A stretch of DNA of 7,670 nt, taken from an uncultured Prevotellaceae bacterium (lineage in GTDB: Bacteria; Bacteroidota; Bacteroidia; Bacteroidales; Bacteroidaceae). The stretch spans positions 1 through 7,670 of the forward strand of contig CAMWRK010000099.1 in the NCBI GenBank assembly GCA_947176655.1, read 5' to 3'. The notes beneath the pieces were generated by a model. It worked only from the letters and a program-made list of their open reading frames with translations. It searched no databases and was not told where the DNA came from. Shown one piece after another: positions 1 through 6,223 of this stretch (position 1 is the first letter of the stretch; the number at the start of each line of letters is the position of its first letter). The translations under genes were made by a program, and so were the position numbers.

Positions 1-108
1 ACTGTCCAGTGCCCTTATGCCCAGACGCACCAGACGGGCATACTCCGCATCCTGACACAAGACAGACAACGGCAGAAGAAACAAGATGGCAAGAATCAGG
101 TGTCTCAT
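1..108 (-). CDS. N-terminus of an exported protein of unknown function, cut by the window edge
   Basis: Only the first 36 codons are present; the reading frame leaves the window without a stop. The translation begins MRHLILAILFLLPLSVLCQD and continues with AEYARLVRLGIRALDS. It has a short basic start, a hydrophobic core at about residues 4-17, and then Cys-Gln-Asp. Gln just after the predicted cleavage point is common for exported Bacteroidota proteins, so a signal peptidase I peptide cut near residue 18 is likely. The Cys is a poor lipobox because Leu precedes it. The start codon overlaps the rpe stop codon in an ATGA junction (4 nt shared), which points to translational coupling. The charged, Leu/Ala-rich stretch after the signal could be the start of a helical-repeat domain, but 16 residues are too few to say. 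Function is unknown. The ORF is well supported by its position and signal peptide. Confidence 0.6.
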   Translation of the reverse strand, partial: MRHLILAILFLLPLSVLCQDAEYARLVRLGIRALDS

Positions 109-743
109 TTGCTCATTATCTCGCACACAGCCACAGGATCTTCGGCTCCGTATACGGCAGAACCGGCCACAAGAACATCCGCCCCGGCTTCACGTAACTG
201 TTTCCAGTTGTCCAGTCCTACGCCACCGTCCACCTGGATAAGAGCCCTCGAACCACTTTCATCCATCATGCGGCGCAAAGTACGTACCTTGTCGAATGTG
301 TGGGGTATGAACTTCTGACCGCCGAAGCCGGGGTTGACGCTCATAAGCAGAACCAGATCCACATCGCGCACAATGTCTTCCAGCACACACACAGGTGTAG
401 CTGGATTGAGTGTAACGCCGGCTTTCATTCCTGCATCATGTATCTGACCTATCACACGGTGCAGATGAGGACATGCCTCATAGTGCACGTTCATAAGATA
501 TGCCCCGAGGGCTTTGACCTCAGGTATGAATTTCTGCGGTTCCACTATCATAAGGTGTACATCCAGGGGTTTTTCTGTCAGTGCCGCAACATATTTGAGT
601 ACAGGGAAACCGAAAGAGATGTTGGGGACAAAGACACCGTCCATGATGTCCAGATGCAACCATTGGGCAGCACTGCGGTTGAACCATTCCATGTCTTTAC
701 GCAGATTGCCGAAGTCGGCACTCAACAACGAAGGTGAAAGCAT
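105..743 (-). CDS. rpe: Ribulose-phosphate 3-epimerase
   Basis: This 212-residue cytoplasmic (beta/alpha)8-barrel enzyme interconverts D-ribulose 5-phosphate and D-xylulose 5-phosphate in the non-oxidative pentose phosphate pathway. The family signature is complete. SPSLLSADF opens the first strand. HLDIMDG provides metal ligands His30 and Asp32 plus the active-site Met34, DVHLM gives His63, and QVDGGV gives Asp172, which with Asp32 forms the proton-transfer pair in characterised homologues. The phosphate-binding loops are MSVNPGFGGQKF (about 134-145) and VAGSAVYG (about 192-199). Length is normal for the family, and no truncation or missing residue is seen. The ATG at 743 is the only sensible start: an in-frame stop lies five codons upstream, and the protein begins two residues before the first conserved motif. 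It sits 81 nt downstream of the galactosidase on the same strand, beyond a hairpin, with no clear TAnnTTTG promoter of its own in that gap. The next gene overlaps its stop. Confidence 0.96.
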   Translation of the reverse strand: MLSPSLLSADFGNLRKDMEWFNRSAAQWLHLDIMDGVFVPNISFGFPVLKYVAALTEKPLDVHLMIVEPQKFIPEVKALGAYLMNVHYEACPHLHRVIGQIHDAGMKAGVTLNPATPVCVLEDIVRDVDLVLLMSVNPGFGGQKFIPHTFDKVRTLRRMMDESGSRALIQVDGGVGLDNWKQLREAGADVLVAGSAVYGAEDPVAVCEIMSK

Positions 744-771
744 AGTAATATAAATTTATGTGCATATAATA

Positions 772-809
772 GCGGCGTGATCTCCTGCATAGCAGGAAAA
801 ACACGCCGC
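772..809 (-). terminator. Compound hairpin after the beta-galactosidase gene
   Basis: Outer arms GCGGCGTG (772-779) and CACGCCGC (802-809) pair perfectly over 8 bp. Inside them TCCTGC (783-788) and GCAGGA (792-797) pair over 6 bp around a 3-nt loop, separated from the outer stem by small internal bulges. It lies 15 nt beyond the galactosidase stop codon and 28 nt before the rpe start. Read on the minus strand it is followed by TATTATATG, which is AT-rich but not a clean U-run. It is therefore either a moderate terminator or a processing/3'-end-stabilising hairpin that lets some transcription reach rpe. The hairpin itself is certain by base pairing; its strength is inferred. Confidence 0.65.
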
Positions 810-824
810 GATGATTGTCATATA

Positions 825-3800
825 TCACCGTATGTACCTTACAGAGTACACGAATTCACGGTCATTCCGTCCGAGAAGATACTGACTCTCCGGCCATGCT
901 CCCCATGAGTTTATACATCCGAGCCCCATCTGCGTCTGTGCCACCTGTGTGACAGTTATGGGGCGAGGCGTCAAATCGCCGGAATGTGACTGGTGTTTGT
1001 CCTTGTCCGGGCCGTCATCCAGATCGGATGGAAGGAAATTCAGGGAAGAGCATTCCATGGGACCGTGCGCGCGGAATTCCAGACCCTCGCCTTTGGCATC
1101 AAGTACCTGCCAGTAGCGTACGTCACAGTGATTGCCAGATTCCTGTGGACGTATGTAGTTGTAGTACATGTCCTTTACCTCGGCATCGAAAACACCCAGA
1201 TGTTGCGAAGCCTTACGGTCTATGTAATTCTCGATCGGGCCGCGGCCATAGTAGTGTACGCTGCCATATTCAGACGGCATCACCCACTGCATGCCGAAGC
1301 GTGTTGGCATGGATTTGTCTGACGTTTCCTTATTGAAGTCCAGATGTTCCCTGACTGTCAGTTCGCCACTATTATATAAGGTATAGGCAATGGTCATTCG
1401 CACGTCCTGGACGCTCAATTTGAACTGACATGTCACTGTGGCCGAATCCTTCGCCTGACTCATGCTTATCTTCTCCATGCGGCAACTCGGATTTCTCCAT
1501 GCCGCGAAACGGTTCTGCAGACCTGCTCCGTAATCGTTATCGGTTGGTGCACGCCAGAAATTTGGTATCACGCTGAAGCCGTCTGCCAGCATTGCCTTGC
1601 CGTTCACGTCCAGATAGTCTATCATGCCAGTATGGCGGTTTACGGTTACTGTCATGCCAGCGGCTGTCATCTCATAACATGCCAGCATGCTGTCCACCCG
1701 TACAGACTCCAATGTCTCCTCCATTGCGGGTTTGTGTACAGCCACGGCGCTGGCATTATCAAGAGCCAGCTGTTCGTGAGCCACGACATAGCCGGAAGGC
1801 AAAAGAGGAGTATTGTTCCTGAGGCAGAACTCAACATTCAGCATAACCTCCTTGCCGGGATTCTCCTGCATGGCCTTTAGCAGTCCTTTGACAGGAATCT
1901 GTACAGCGGTTGTCTGTCTTACCGGCAGTCTGAGCGATGCAACCGTCTGCACGTCTACCGCTTCACCGTCCACCAGAGTGGTGAGGCGCAGAGAGATGTT
2001 GTCTGAAGAATGGAAGAAGTTCTCGTTGTACACATCAAGTGTTCCCCTTTTCGTATCTATTCCCTTAACCCAATAGTTCTGGTATCCGTATTGCACCTCA
2101 TAGGCATGGGGATTGAAAGTGCGGTCAGGAGCTACAATGCCATTGCAGTTGAAGTTGTGGTCGGAAGCAGGATATCGTCCATCGTCTCCCCCGTACATCC
2201 ATATCTGACGACCGGTGACCTTGCTGGTGCCACGCACACCCTGGTCTACCATGTCCCAGATAAAACCGCCCTGATAGTGCGGATAACGGCGTATAAGATC
2301 CATGTAGTGCATGAAGCCGCCCATGGAGTTGCCCATGGCGTGTGCATATTCGCACTGTATCAGCGGACGCTCGGGATTGCTGCTGCTGTAACGTTCGCAT
2401 CCCCCATAGTCATAGTACATCGGACAGTATATCTCTGTCTCCTTGTCCAGACCGGCGCGCTCGTACTGTATGGGACGTGTGGTGTCCAGCTGCTTGATGG
2501 CAAGGAAAGCATCCTTGAAGTTGTCGCCGTGGCCACTCTCGTTACCCATACTCCAGAATATTATGGACGGATGGTTTTTCTGTATCTCTACGTTGCAGAT
2601 ATTGCGTTCTACTATGGCTTTGCGGAAATCCGGATTCTGCGCCAGACGCGTTTCGCCGTATCCCATGCCGTGGCTCTCGAAGTTGGCTTCGGCGCAGACG
2701 TATATGCCGTATTCGTCGCACAGATCGTACCAGCGTGGATCGTTGGGATAGTGCGAGGTGCGCACCGCATTGATATTCAGCTGCTTCATCACCCGTATGT
2801 CGTCGCGCATGCGTTCCACGCTGACAACATATCCGCCGTCCGGATCCAGTTCGTGACGGTTAGCGCCCTTGATGAGTATGGGCTGGCCGTTCAGCAGCAC
2901 CTGCCCGCCCTTTATCTCTATATGGCGAAAACCTATGCGCTGGCGTATGCATTCTATGGTCTTGCCGCCATCTGCCAGAGTCATATCCAGAGAATACAGT
3001 GTCGGGGTCTCGGCTGTCCACGCGTTTACATTCGGAATATCGGCGGCAACAATGATGCCAGAACCGCTGATGCGACCTGTCTCACGCCAAATTTCCTTGC
3101 CTTCGGCATCGCACAGCGTCAGGATGACATTCTTGCCGGAGGCATTCTCTGACTTCAGCTCCACAGAGAGCTTGCCGGTGGTGAAATTCTCGCTCAGATC
3201 CTGAACTATGCGCACGTCGGCAATATGCGCCTTGGGACGGGCATACAGATATACTTCGCGAGCTATACCGGTGAAGCGCCAGAAATCCTGATCCTCTCCA
3301 TACGAACCGTCGCACCAGCGCATGACCTGCATGCAGATAAGATTCTCCTCTCCTGGCTTCAGGTATGAGGTGAGATCGAATTCGACGGCATCTTTGGAAT
3401 CCTCACTATAACCAACCTTGCGTCCGTTGACCCAAAGCGCCAGGTTGCTGGTGGCCGAGCCTACGTGCATGACAATACGCTGGCCTTTCCACTCCTTTGG
3501 TATGCTGACCGTGCGGCGGTAGGAACCAGTGTAGTTATTCTTCTCCTCGATGTATGGCGGTCTGGATACGAACTGTGTGGCCCAGGCATAGCCTATGTTC
3601 TTATAGATACGGTCACCATAACCGTTCATCTCGAACAACCCAGGCACAGGGAAAGTGCCCCATGAGGCATCGTCATAACCAAGAGCATAAAAGCCCTTAG
3701 GCGCATCATTGTGATTCTTGACAAAATTGAACTTCCACATGCCCTCCAGCGACATGTAGCGTCCGCTCAGGGATTTCTCGCCCTTTGCGGCCAGATCCTC

Positions 3801-3953
3801 CGACTCGAAAGCGAAGAAGGAGGCATGGGGCGGAAGAGCATTCACACGCGTCACCGCAGGATCCATCCAAAACTCCTTACTGTTGTCCTTCGCAGAGGCG
3901 AGGGCAACTACCGACAGCATCGATGTCAGCACAACTGCAAAAACTTTATTCAT
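825..3953 (-). CDS. Secreted glycoside hydrolase family 2 beta-galactosidase (LacZ-like)
   Basis: This 1042-residue enzyme hydrolyses terminal non-reducing beta-D-galactosides, probably in the periplasm or cell envelope. Residues 1-21 form a signal peptide (basic MNK start, hydrophobic core, ALASA before the cut). Domains follow in LacZ order: GH2 jelly-roll sugar-binding domain (about 65-240), Ig-like domain (about 245-345), TIM barrel (about 347-635), a linker beta-sandwich (about 640-735) and the C-terminal Bgal_small_N domain (about 760-1040). The acid/base Glu472 lies in WSMGNESGHG and the nucleophile Glu535 in IQCEYAHAMGNS. GANRHE (His367), RTSHYP (His401), FIWDMVDQG and FNCNGIV match substrate and metal-site motifs of E. 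coli LacZ. The catalytic set is intact. The frame stays open up to an ATG at 4016, giving 1063 residues, but that would bury the signal peptide behind 21 polar residues, so 3953 is preferred. No SusC/SusD-like or sugar-transport genes are in view, so the natural substrate (lactose, plant or host galactoside) is open. Beta-galactosidase is by far the best call within GH2. Confidence 0.93.
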   Translation of the reverse strand: MNKVFAVVLTSMLSVVALASAKDNSKEFWMDPAVTRVNALPPHASFFAFESEDLAAKGEKSLSGRYMSLEGMWKFNFVKNHNDAPKGFYALGYDDASWGTFPVPGLFEMNGYGDRIYKNIGYAWATQFVSRPPYIEEKNNYTGSYRRTVSIPKEWKGQRIVMHVGSATSNLALWVNGRKVGYSEDSKDAVEFDLTSYLKPGEENLICMQVMRWCDGSYGEDQDFWRFTGIAREVYLYARPKAHIADVRIVQDLSENFTTGKLSVELKSENASGKNVILTLCDAEGKEIWRETGRISGSGIIVAADIPNVNAWTAETPTLYSLDMTLADGGKTIECIRQRIGFRHIEIKGGQVLLNGQPILIKGANRHELDPDGGYVVSVERMRDDIRVMKQLNINAVRTSHYPNDPRWYDLCDEYGIYVCAEANFESHGMGYGETRLAQNPDFRKAIVERNICNVEIQKNHPSIIFWSMGNESGHGDNFKDAFLAIKQLDTTRPIQYERAGLDKETEIYCPMYYDYGGCERYSSSNPERPLIQCEYAHAMGNSMGGFMHYMDLIRRYPHYQGGFIWDMVDQGVRGTSKVTGRQIWMYGGDDGRYPASDHNFNCNGIVAPDRTFNPHAYEVQYGYQNYWVKGIDTKRGTLDVYNENFFHSSDNISLRLTTLVDGEAVDVQTVASLRLPVRQTTAVQIPVKGLLKAMQENPGKEVMLNVEFCLRNNTPLLPSGYVVAHEQLALDNASAVAVHKPAMEETLESVRVDSMLACYEMTAAGMTVTVNRHTGMIDYLDVNGKAMLADGFSVIPNFWRAPTDNDYGAGLQNRFAAWRNPSCRMEKISMSQAKDSATVTCQFKLSVQDVRMTIAYTLYNSGELTVREHLDFNKETSDKSMPTRFGMQWVMPSEYGSVHYYGRGPIENYIDRKASQHLGVFDAEVKDMYYNYIRPQESGNHCDVRYWQVLDAKGEGLEFRAHGPMECSSLNFLPSDLDDGPDKDKHQSHSGDLTPRPITVTQVAQTQMGLGCINSWGAWPESQYLLGRNDREFVYSVRYIR

Positions 3954-4041
3954 GGTGTTATTGTTATGAAAAGATAAACCAAGCCATAGGGCATCTCTGC
4001 TTCCATTGTTCAGCACAACGTTTCATACGCATGTGCAGACA

Positions 4042-4072
4042 CAAAGTTAAGCCTTTTTGTCCTCTTATACAA
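4042..4072 (-). promoter_or_regulatory. Bacteroidota-type promoter for the beta-galactosidase
   Basis: On the minus strand TTG (4072-4070) is followed after 20 nt by TAACTTTG (4049-4042). This matches the -33 TTG / -7 TAnnTTTG consensus used by the primary sigma factor of Bacteroides and relatives. Transcription would begin near 4033-4037, leaving a leader of about 80 nt before the preferred start codon at 3953. The in-frame ATG at 4016 would then lie only about 20 nt from the 5' end. The match is by eye; no transcript data are available. Confidence 0.6.
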
Positions 4073-4127
4073 CAGTTCGCCGAAATAATTTTCGGCTGAC
4101 AGCGTAATTGACGAAGACATGCCGTTG

Positions 4128-4158
4128 GCACCATCGGCCCAGTCCTCACCGATGGTGC
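4128..4158. repeat. Perfect 10-bp inverted repeat in the divergent intergenic region
   Basis: GCACCATCGG (4128-4137) and CCGATGGTGC (4149-4158) are exact reverse complements around an 11-nt spacer. The right arm also contains a nested dyad, CACC GAT GGTG (4147-4157), and a second overlapping pairing, CCAGT (4139-4143) with ACTGG (4161-4165), so alternative folds compete. Neither side has a T-run, so it does not look like an intrinsic terminator. It lies between the two divergent promoters, about 55 bp upstream of the galactosidase -33 element. It could be a regulator-binding site or a remnant of an RNA structure; the sequence alone does not decide. Confidence 0.6.
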
Positions 4159-4162
4159 GCAC

Positions 4163-4228
4163 TGGTAAAAGCAACCGGATATCAGCATGCCTGATGCCAT
4201 GCATCCCGCTTTCCATCGGGTTTTACCA
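4163..4228. repeat. 8-bp inverted repeat enclosing two smaller dyads
   Basis: TGGTAAAA (4163-4170) pairs perfectly with TTTTACCA (4221-4228). The enclosed 50 nt contain ATCAG (4181-4185) with CTGAT (4191-4195), and CCCG (4205-4208) with CGGG (4217-4220), giving a multi-branched fold on paper. The second small stem directly abuts the closing stem. Together with the neighbouring inverted repeat it fills the space just upstream of the rplM promoter. No protein frame here looks real. The function is unknown: operator, attenuated small RNA or decayed sequence are all possible. Confidence 0.5.
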
Positions 4229-4267
4229 ATAAATGCCTGAATTTTAATAAAAAGTTACGCAAAATCC

Positions 4268-4297
4268 TTGTCGGTTAACAGAAAAGTAGTACCTTTG
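4268..4297 (+). promoter_or_regulatory. Bacteroidota-type promoter for the rplM-rpsI operon
   Basis: TTG (4268-4270) is followed after 19 nt by TACCTTTG (4290-4297), a clean match to the -33 / -7 TAnnTTTG consensus of Bacteroidota housekeeping promoters. The start of transcription is expected around 4301-4304, giving a leader of roughly 135 nt before rplM. This is the only convincing promoter seen upstream of the four translation genes. Confidence 0.75.
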
Positions 4298-4300
4298 CAC

Positions 4301-4436
4301 GCCGATTATTATCAACGGTGTCCCCTCGGGGATCCCGTGGCGTGTGTGGATAGAAGACCGATTGGCCTCGTCTTTGGTCCGTGAATCATGCTGAAAATCC
4401 AAGTAATCACTTAGCAACAAACAAAGAAACAAAGCA
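4301..4436 (+). promoter_or_regulatory. Long structured 5' leader of rplM, candidate autoregulatory site
   Basis: The leader is far longer than translation needs. A first hairpin pairs ACGG (4315-4318) with CCGT (4335-4338) and, inside it, TCCC (4321-4324) with GGGA (4329-4332). A second pairs GACCGA (4356-4361) with TTGGTC (4374-4379), with one G-U pair. It competes with an alternative stem, AAGAC (4354-4358) with GTCTT (4370-4374). GATTA (4304-4308) could close the domain with TAATC (4404-4408). An 8-codon frame, MLKIQVIT, runs 4388-4414. The last 20 nt are A-rich, G-poor and unstructured, as is usual before Bacteroidota start codons. In E. coli L13 represses its own rplM-rpsI mRNA, so autoregulation through this leader is a reasonable inference, not an observation. 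Confidence 0.45.
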
Positions 4437-4898
4437 ATGGACACATTGAGTTACAAAACCATCTCTGCCAACAAGGCTACCGTAAAGAAGGAGTGGGTCG
4501 TAGTAGATGCTACGGGACAGGTTCTCGGTCGTCTGGCCAGTAAGGTAGCAAAGATTCTGAGAGGTAAGTACAAGCCCGAGTTCACCCCCAACGTGGACTG
4601 CGGTGACAACGTAATTATCATTAATGCCGACAAGATCATCATTACCGGTAAGAAGATGACAGAAAAGGAATATCTCCGCTATACCGGTTATCCCGGCGGT
4701 CAGCGCAGCGAGACGCCACAGGACATCCTGGCCAAGCCCAACGGTGCCGAGAAGCTGATACGCCGCACTGTGAAAGGTATGCTGCCGAAGAACAAACTGG
4801 CACGTCATATTATCACGAATCTTTACATTTATGAAGGTGGCGAGCACAAGCATGAGGCTCAGACCCCGAAGAACATCGACATTAACCTCTACAAGTAA
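4437..4898 (+). CDS. rplM: 50S ribosomal protein L13 (uL13)
   Basis: This 153-residue early-assembly protein of the large ribosomal subunit binds 23S rRNA. Family hallmarks are VVVDATGQVLGRLAS (about 21-35), the Asp/Asn-rich core CGDNVIIINADKI (about 55-67), TGYPGGQR (about 83-90) and the signature segment VKGMLPKNKLARHI (about 112-125) leading to YEGGEHKHEAQ. Length is in the bacterial range with a short N-terminal extension. The ATG at 4437 is chosen because the frame upstream closes within 11 codons and the leader fits the A-rich pattern of the group. It is first in the L13-S9-S2-EF-Ts cluster, directly behind a clear promoter and a structured leader, and 12 nt ahead of rpsI. It may be the repressor of its own operon, as known for the E. 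coli protein. Confidence 0.97.
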   Translation: MDTLSYKTISANKATVKKEWVVVDATGQVLGRLASKVAKILRGKYKPEFTPNVDCGDNVIIINADKIIITGKKMTEKEYLRYTGYPGGQRSETPQDILAKPNGAEKLIRRTVKGMLPKNKLARHIITNLYIYEGGEHKHEAQTPKNIDINLYK

Positions 4899-4910
4899 TA
4901 CAAGACGAAG

Positions 4911-5297
4911 ATGGCAGTAGTAAATGCATTGGGCCGCCGCAAGAGTGCCGTAGCCCGCGTATATGTTGAGGAGGGAAACGGCAAGATTACCATCAACAAG
5001 CGTGACCTGACCGAGTATTTCCCCAGCACCATTCTGCAGTACGTTGTCAAGCAGCCTCTGAATCTGCTGGACGTGGCAGAGAAGTATGACATCAAGGCCA
5101 ACCTGCAAGGTGGCGGCTATACAGGCCAGAGCCAAGCTCTGCGTCTGGCTATCGCCCGCGCACTGGTCAAGATAAACGCCGAAGACAAAAAGGCACTGCG
5201 TTCAGAGGGCTTCATGACCCGCGACAGCCGCGAGGTGGAACGCAAGAAGCCGGGACGTCCAAAGGCACGCCGTCGCTTCCAGTTCAGCAAGCGTTAA
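4911..5297 (+). CDS. rpsI: 30S ribosomal protein S9 (uS9)
   Basis: This 128-residue small-subunit protein sits in the 30S head. Its C-terminal tail reaches the P-site tRNA. It opens with NALGRRKSAVARVYV (about 5-19), carries the S9 signature GGGYTGQSQALRLAIARAL (67-85), and ends in a strongly basic tail with the invariant final SKR. Length is typical. The start at 4911 is 12 nt after the rplM stop, with only a weak purine stretch (GACGAAG) before it, so co-transcription and probable coupling with rplM are expected. That pairing is conserved across bacteria. Nothing is missing or unusual. Confidence 0.97.
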   Translation: MAVVNALGRRKSAVARVYVEEGNGKITINKRDLTEYFPSTILQYVVKQPLNLLDVAEKYDIKANLQGGGYTGQSQALRLAIARALVKINAEDKKALRSEGFMTRDSREVERKKPGRPKARRRFQFSKR

Positions 5298-5447
5298 TAC
5301 GCCGGTTGCACGGAAAGACGCAGAGTTTAGTATCTAAACTGCCGGGACTTCTCACATAAAACTACCCGGCGGTTGGTTCTGAGGCCGTAAATACTGACCG
5401 CAGGACAGCAAAAAGAAAGTAAACAACATTATAAAACACAAGAACAA
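5298..5447 (+). promoter_or_regulatory. Structured rpsI-rpsB spacer, candidate S2 leader
   Basis: These 150 nt hold no gene. AGTTTAG (5324-5330) and CTAAACT (5334-5340) form a 7-bp hairpin with a TAT loop. Directly abutting it, GCCGGG (5341-5346) pairs with CCCGGC (5365-5370) over an 18-nt loop. A third option, GCGGT (5369-5373) with ACCGC (5397-5401), overlaps the second by two bases. No T-run follows any of them, so they do not look like terminators, and no TAnnTTTG promoter is visible. The last 45 nt before rpsB are A-rich and nearly G-free. In E. coli S2 represses rpsB translation through the mRNA leader; a similar control here is inferred from position and structure only. Confidence 0.4.
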
Positions 5448-6197
5448 ATGTCCAGAACATCATTTGAGACACTGTTGGAGGCCGGCTGTCACTTCGGCCA
5501 CCTCAAAAGAAAGTGGAATCCCGCCATGGCTCCTTATATCTTCAAGGAGATGAACGGTATCCACATCATAGACCTTCACAAGACCGTAGGCAAGGTAGAC
5601 ATCGCTGCCGAAGCCATCAAGCAGATTGCCAAGAGCGGTAAGAAGGTATTGTTTGTTGCCACCAAAAAACAGGCCAAGGACGTTGTAGCCGAGAAGGCAC
5701 AGTCCATCAATATGCCATACGTTATCGAGCGCTGGCCAGGCGGCATGCTCACCAACTTCCCCACCATCCGCAAGGCAGTGAAGAAGATGAGCACCATCGA
5801 CAAGCTGATAGCAGACGGCACATACAGCAATCTGTCCAAGCGCGAACTGTTGCAGGTTACACGCCAGCGTGCAAAGCTGGAGAAGAACCTCGGTTCAATC
5901 TCCGACCTGACACGTCTGCCAAGCGCACTGTTCGTTGTCGACGTACTGAAAGAGCACATCGCAGTAGCAGAAGCTAACCGTCTGGGTATCCCAGTATTCG
6001 GCATTGTCGACACCAACTCCAACCCCGACAACATCGACTTCGTAATCCCCGCCAACGACGACGCAAGCAGCAGCATCGAAGCTATTCTGAATGTCATCTG
6101 CGCCGCCATAAACGAGGGTCTGGAGGAGCGCAAGGCCGAGAAAGCCGACGAAGCTCCCGCCAAGAAGGAAGAGAAAGCTGAAAAAGCAGAGGCTTAA
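5448..6197 (+). CDS. rpsB: 30S ribosomal protein S2 (uS2)
   Basis: This 249-residue protein joins the 30S subunit late, near S1 and the Shine-Dalgarno helix region. The S2 pattern is complete: LLEAGCHFGHLKRKWNP (about 9-25, including His15 and His18), FVATKKQAKDVV, the segment ERWPGGMLTNF (94-104), LPSALFVVDV, and the C-terminal signature VDTNSNPDNIDFVIPANDDA (187-206). The final 23 residues are a low-complexity Lys/Glu/Ala tail after the conserved core; such charged tails vary between lineages. The start at 5448 gives the standard N-terminus. There is no Shine-Dalgarno motif, only an A-rich tract. It is third in the cluster, separated from rpsI by a structured spacer and from tsf by a terminator-like hairpin. 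Confidence 0.97.
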   Translation: MSRTSFETLLEAGCHFGHLKRKWNPAMAPYIFKEMNGIHIIDLHKTVGKVDIAAEAIKQIAKSGKKVLFVATKKQAKDVVAEKAQSINMPYVIERWPGGMLTNFPTIRKAVKKMSTIDKLIADGTYSNLSKRELLQVTRQRAKLEKNLGSISDLTRLPSALFVVDVLKEHIAVAEANRLGIPVFGIVDTNSNPDNIDFVIPANDDASSSIEAILNVICAAINEGLEERKAEKADEAPAKKEEKAEKAEA

Positions 6198-6223
6198 TAC
6201 AACAAAGTCCCGCTTTGAAAGAT

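Noticed and set aside
2010..3152. Long plus-strand open frame of 380 codons opposite the galactosidase
   Set aside because: It lies antisense to an intact, motif-complete GH2 gene. The translation is a low-information hydrophobic shadow typical of antisense frames in GC-balanced coding DNA.
4010..4216. Minus-strand frames of 68 and 78 codons upstream of the galactosidase
   Set aside because: They run across the promoter and inverted repeats, have no recognisable domain or leader, and one is only an overlapping-frame shadow of the other.
4164..4228. Possible tRNA or tRNA-like cloverleaf: 7-bp acceptor-like stem, anticodon-like dyad, and a T-arm-like stem abutting it
   Set aside because: It is about 65 nt, too short for a normal tRNA. 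There is no D-stem pairing, the central loop is 5 nt rather than 7, the T-loop lacks the TTCRA pattern, and no CCA follows.
4407..5135. Minus-strand open frame of 242 codons opposite rplM and rpsI
   Set aside because: It is antisense to two unmistakable ribosomal protein genes, with no initiation signal or domain.
5324..5370. Reading the rpsI-rpsB hairpins as intrinsic terminators
   Set aside because: No T-run follows either stem, and the downstream gene has no visible promoter.
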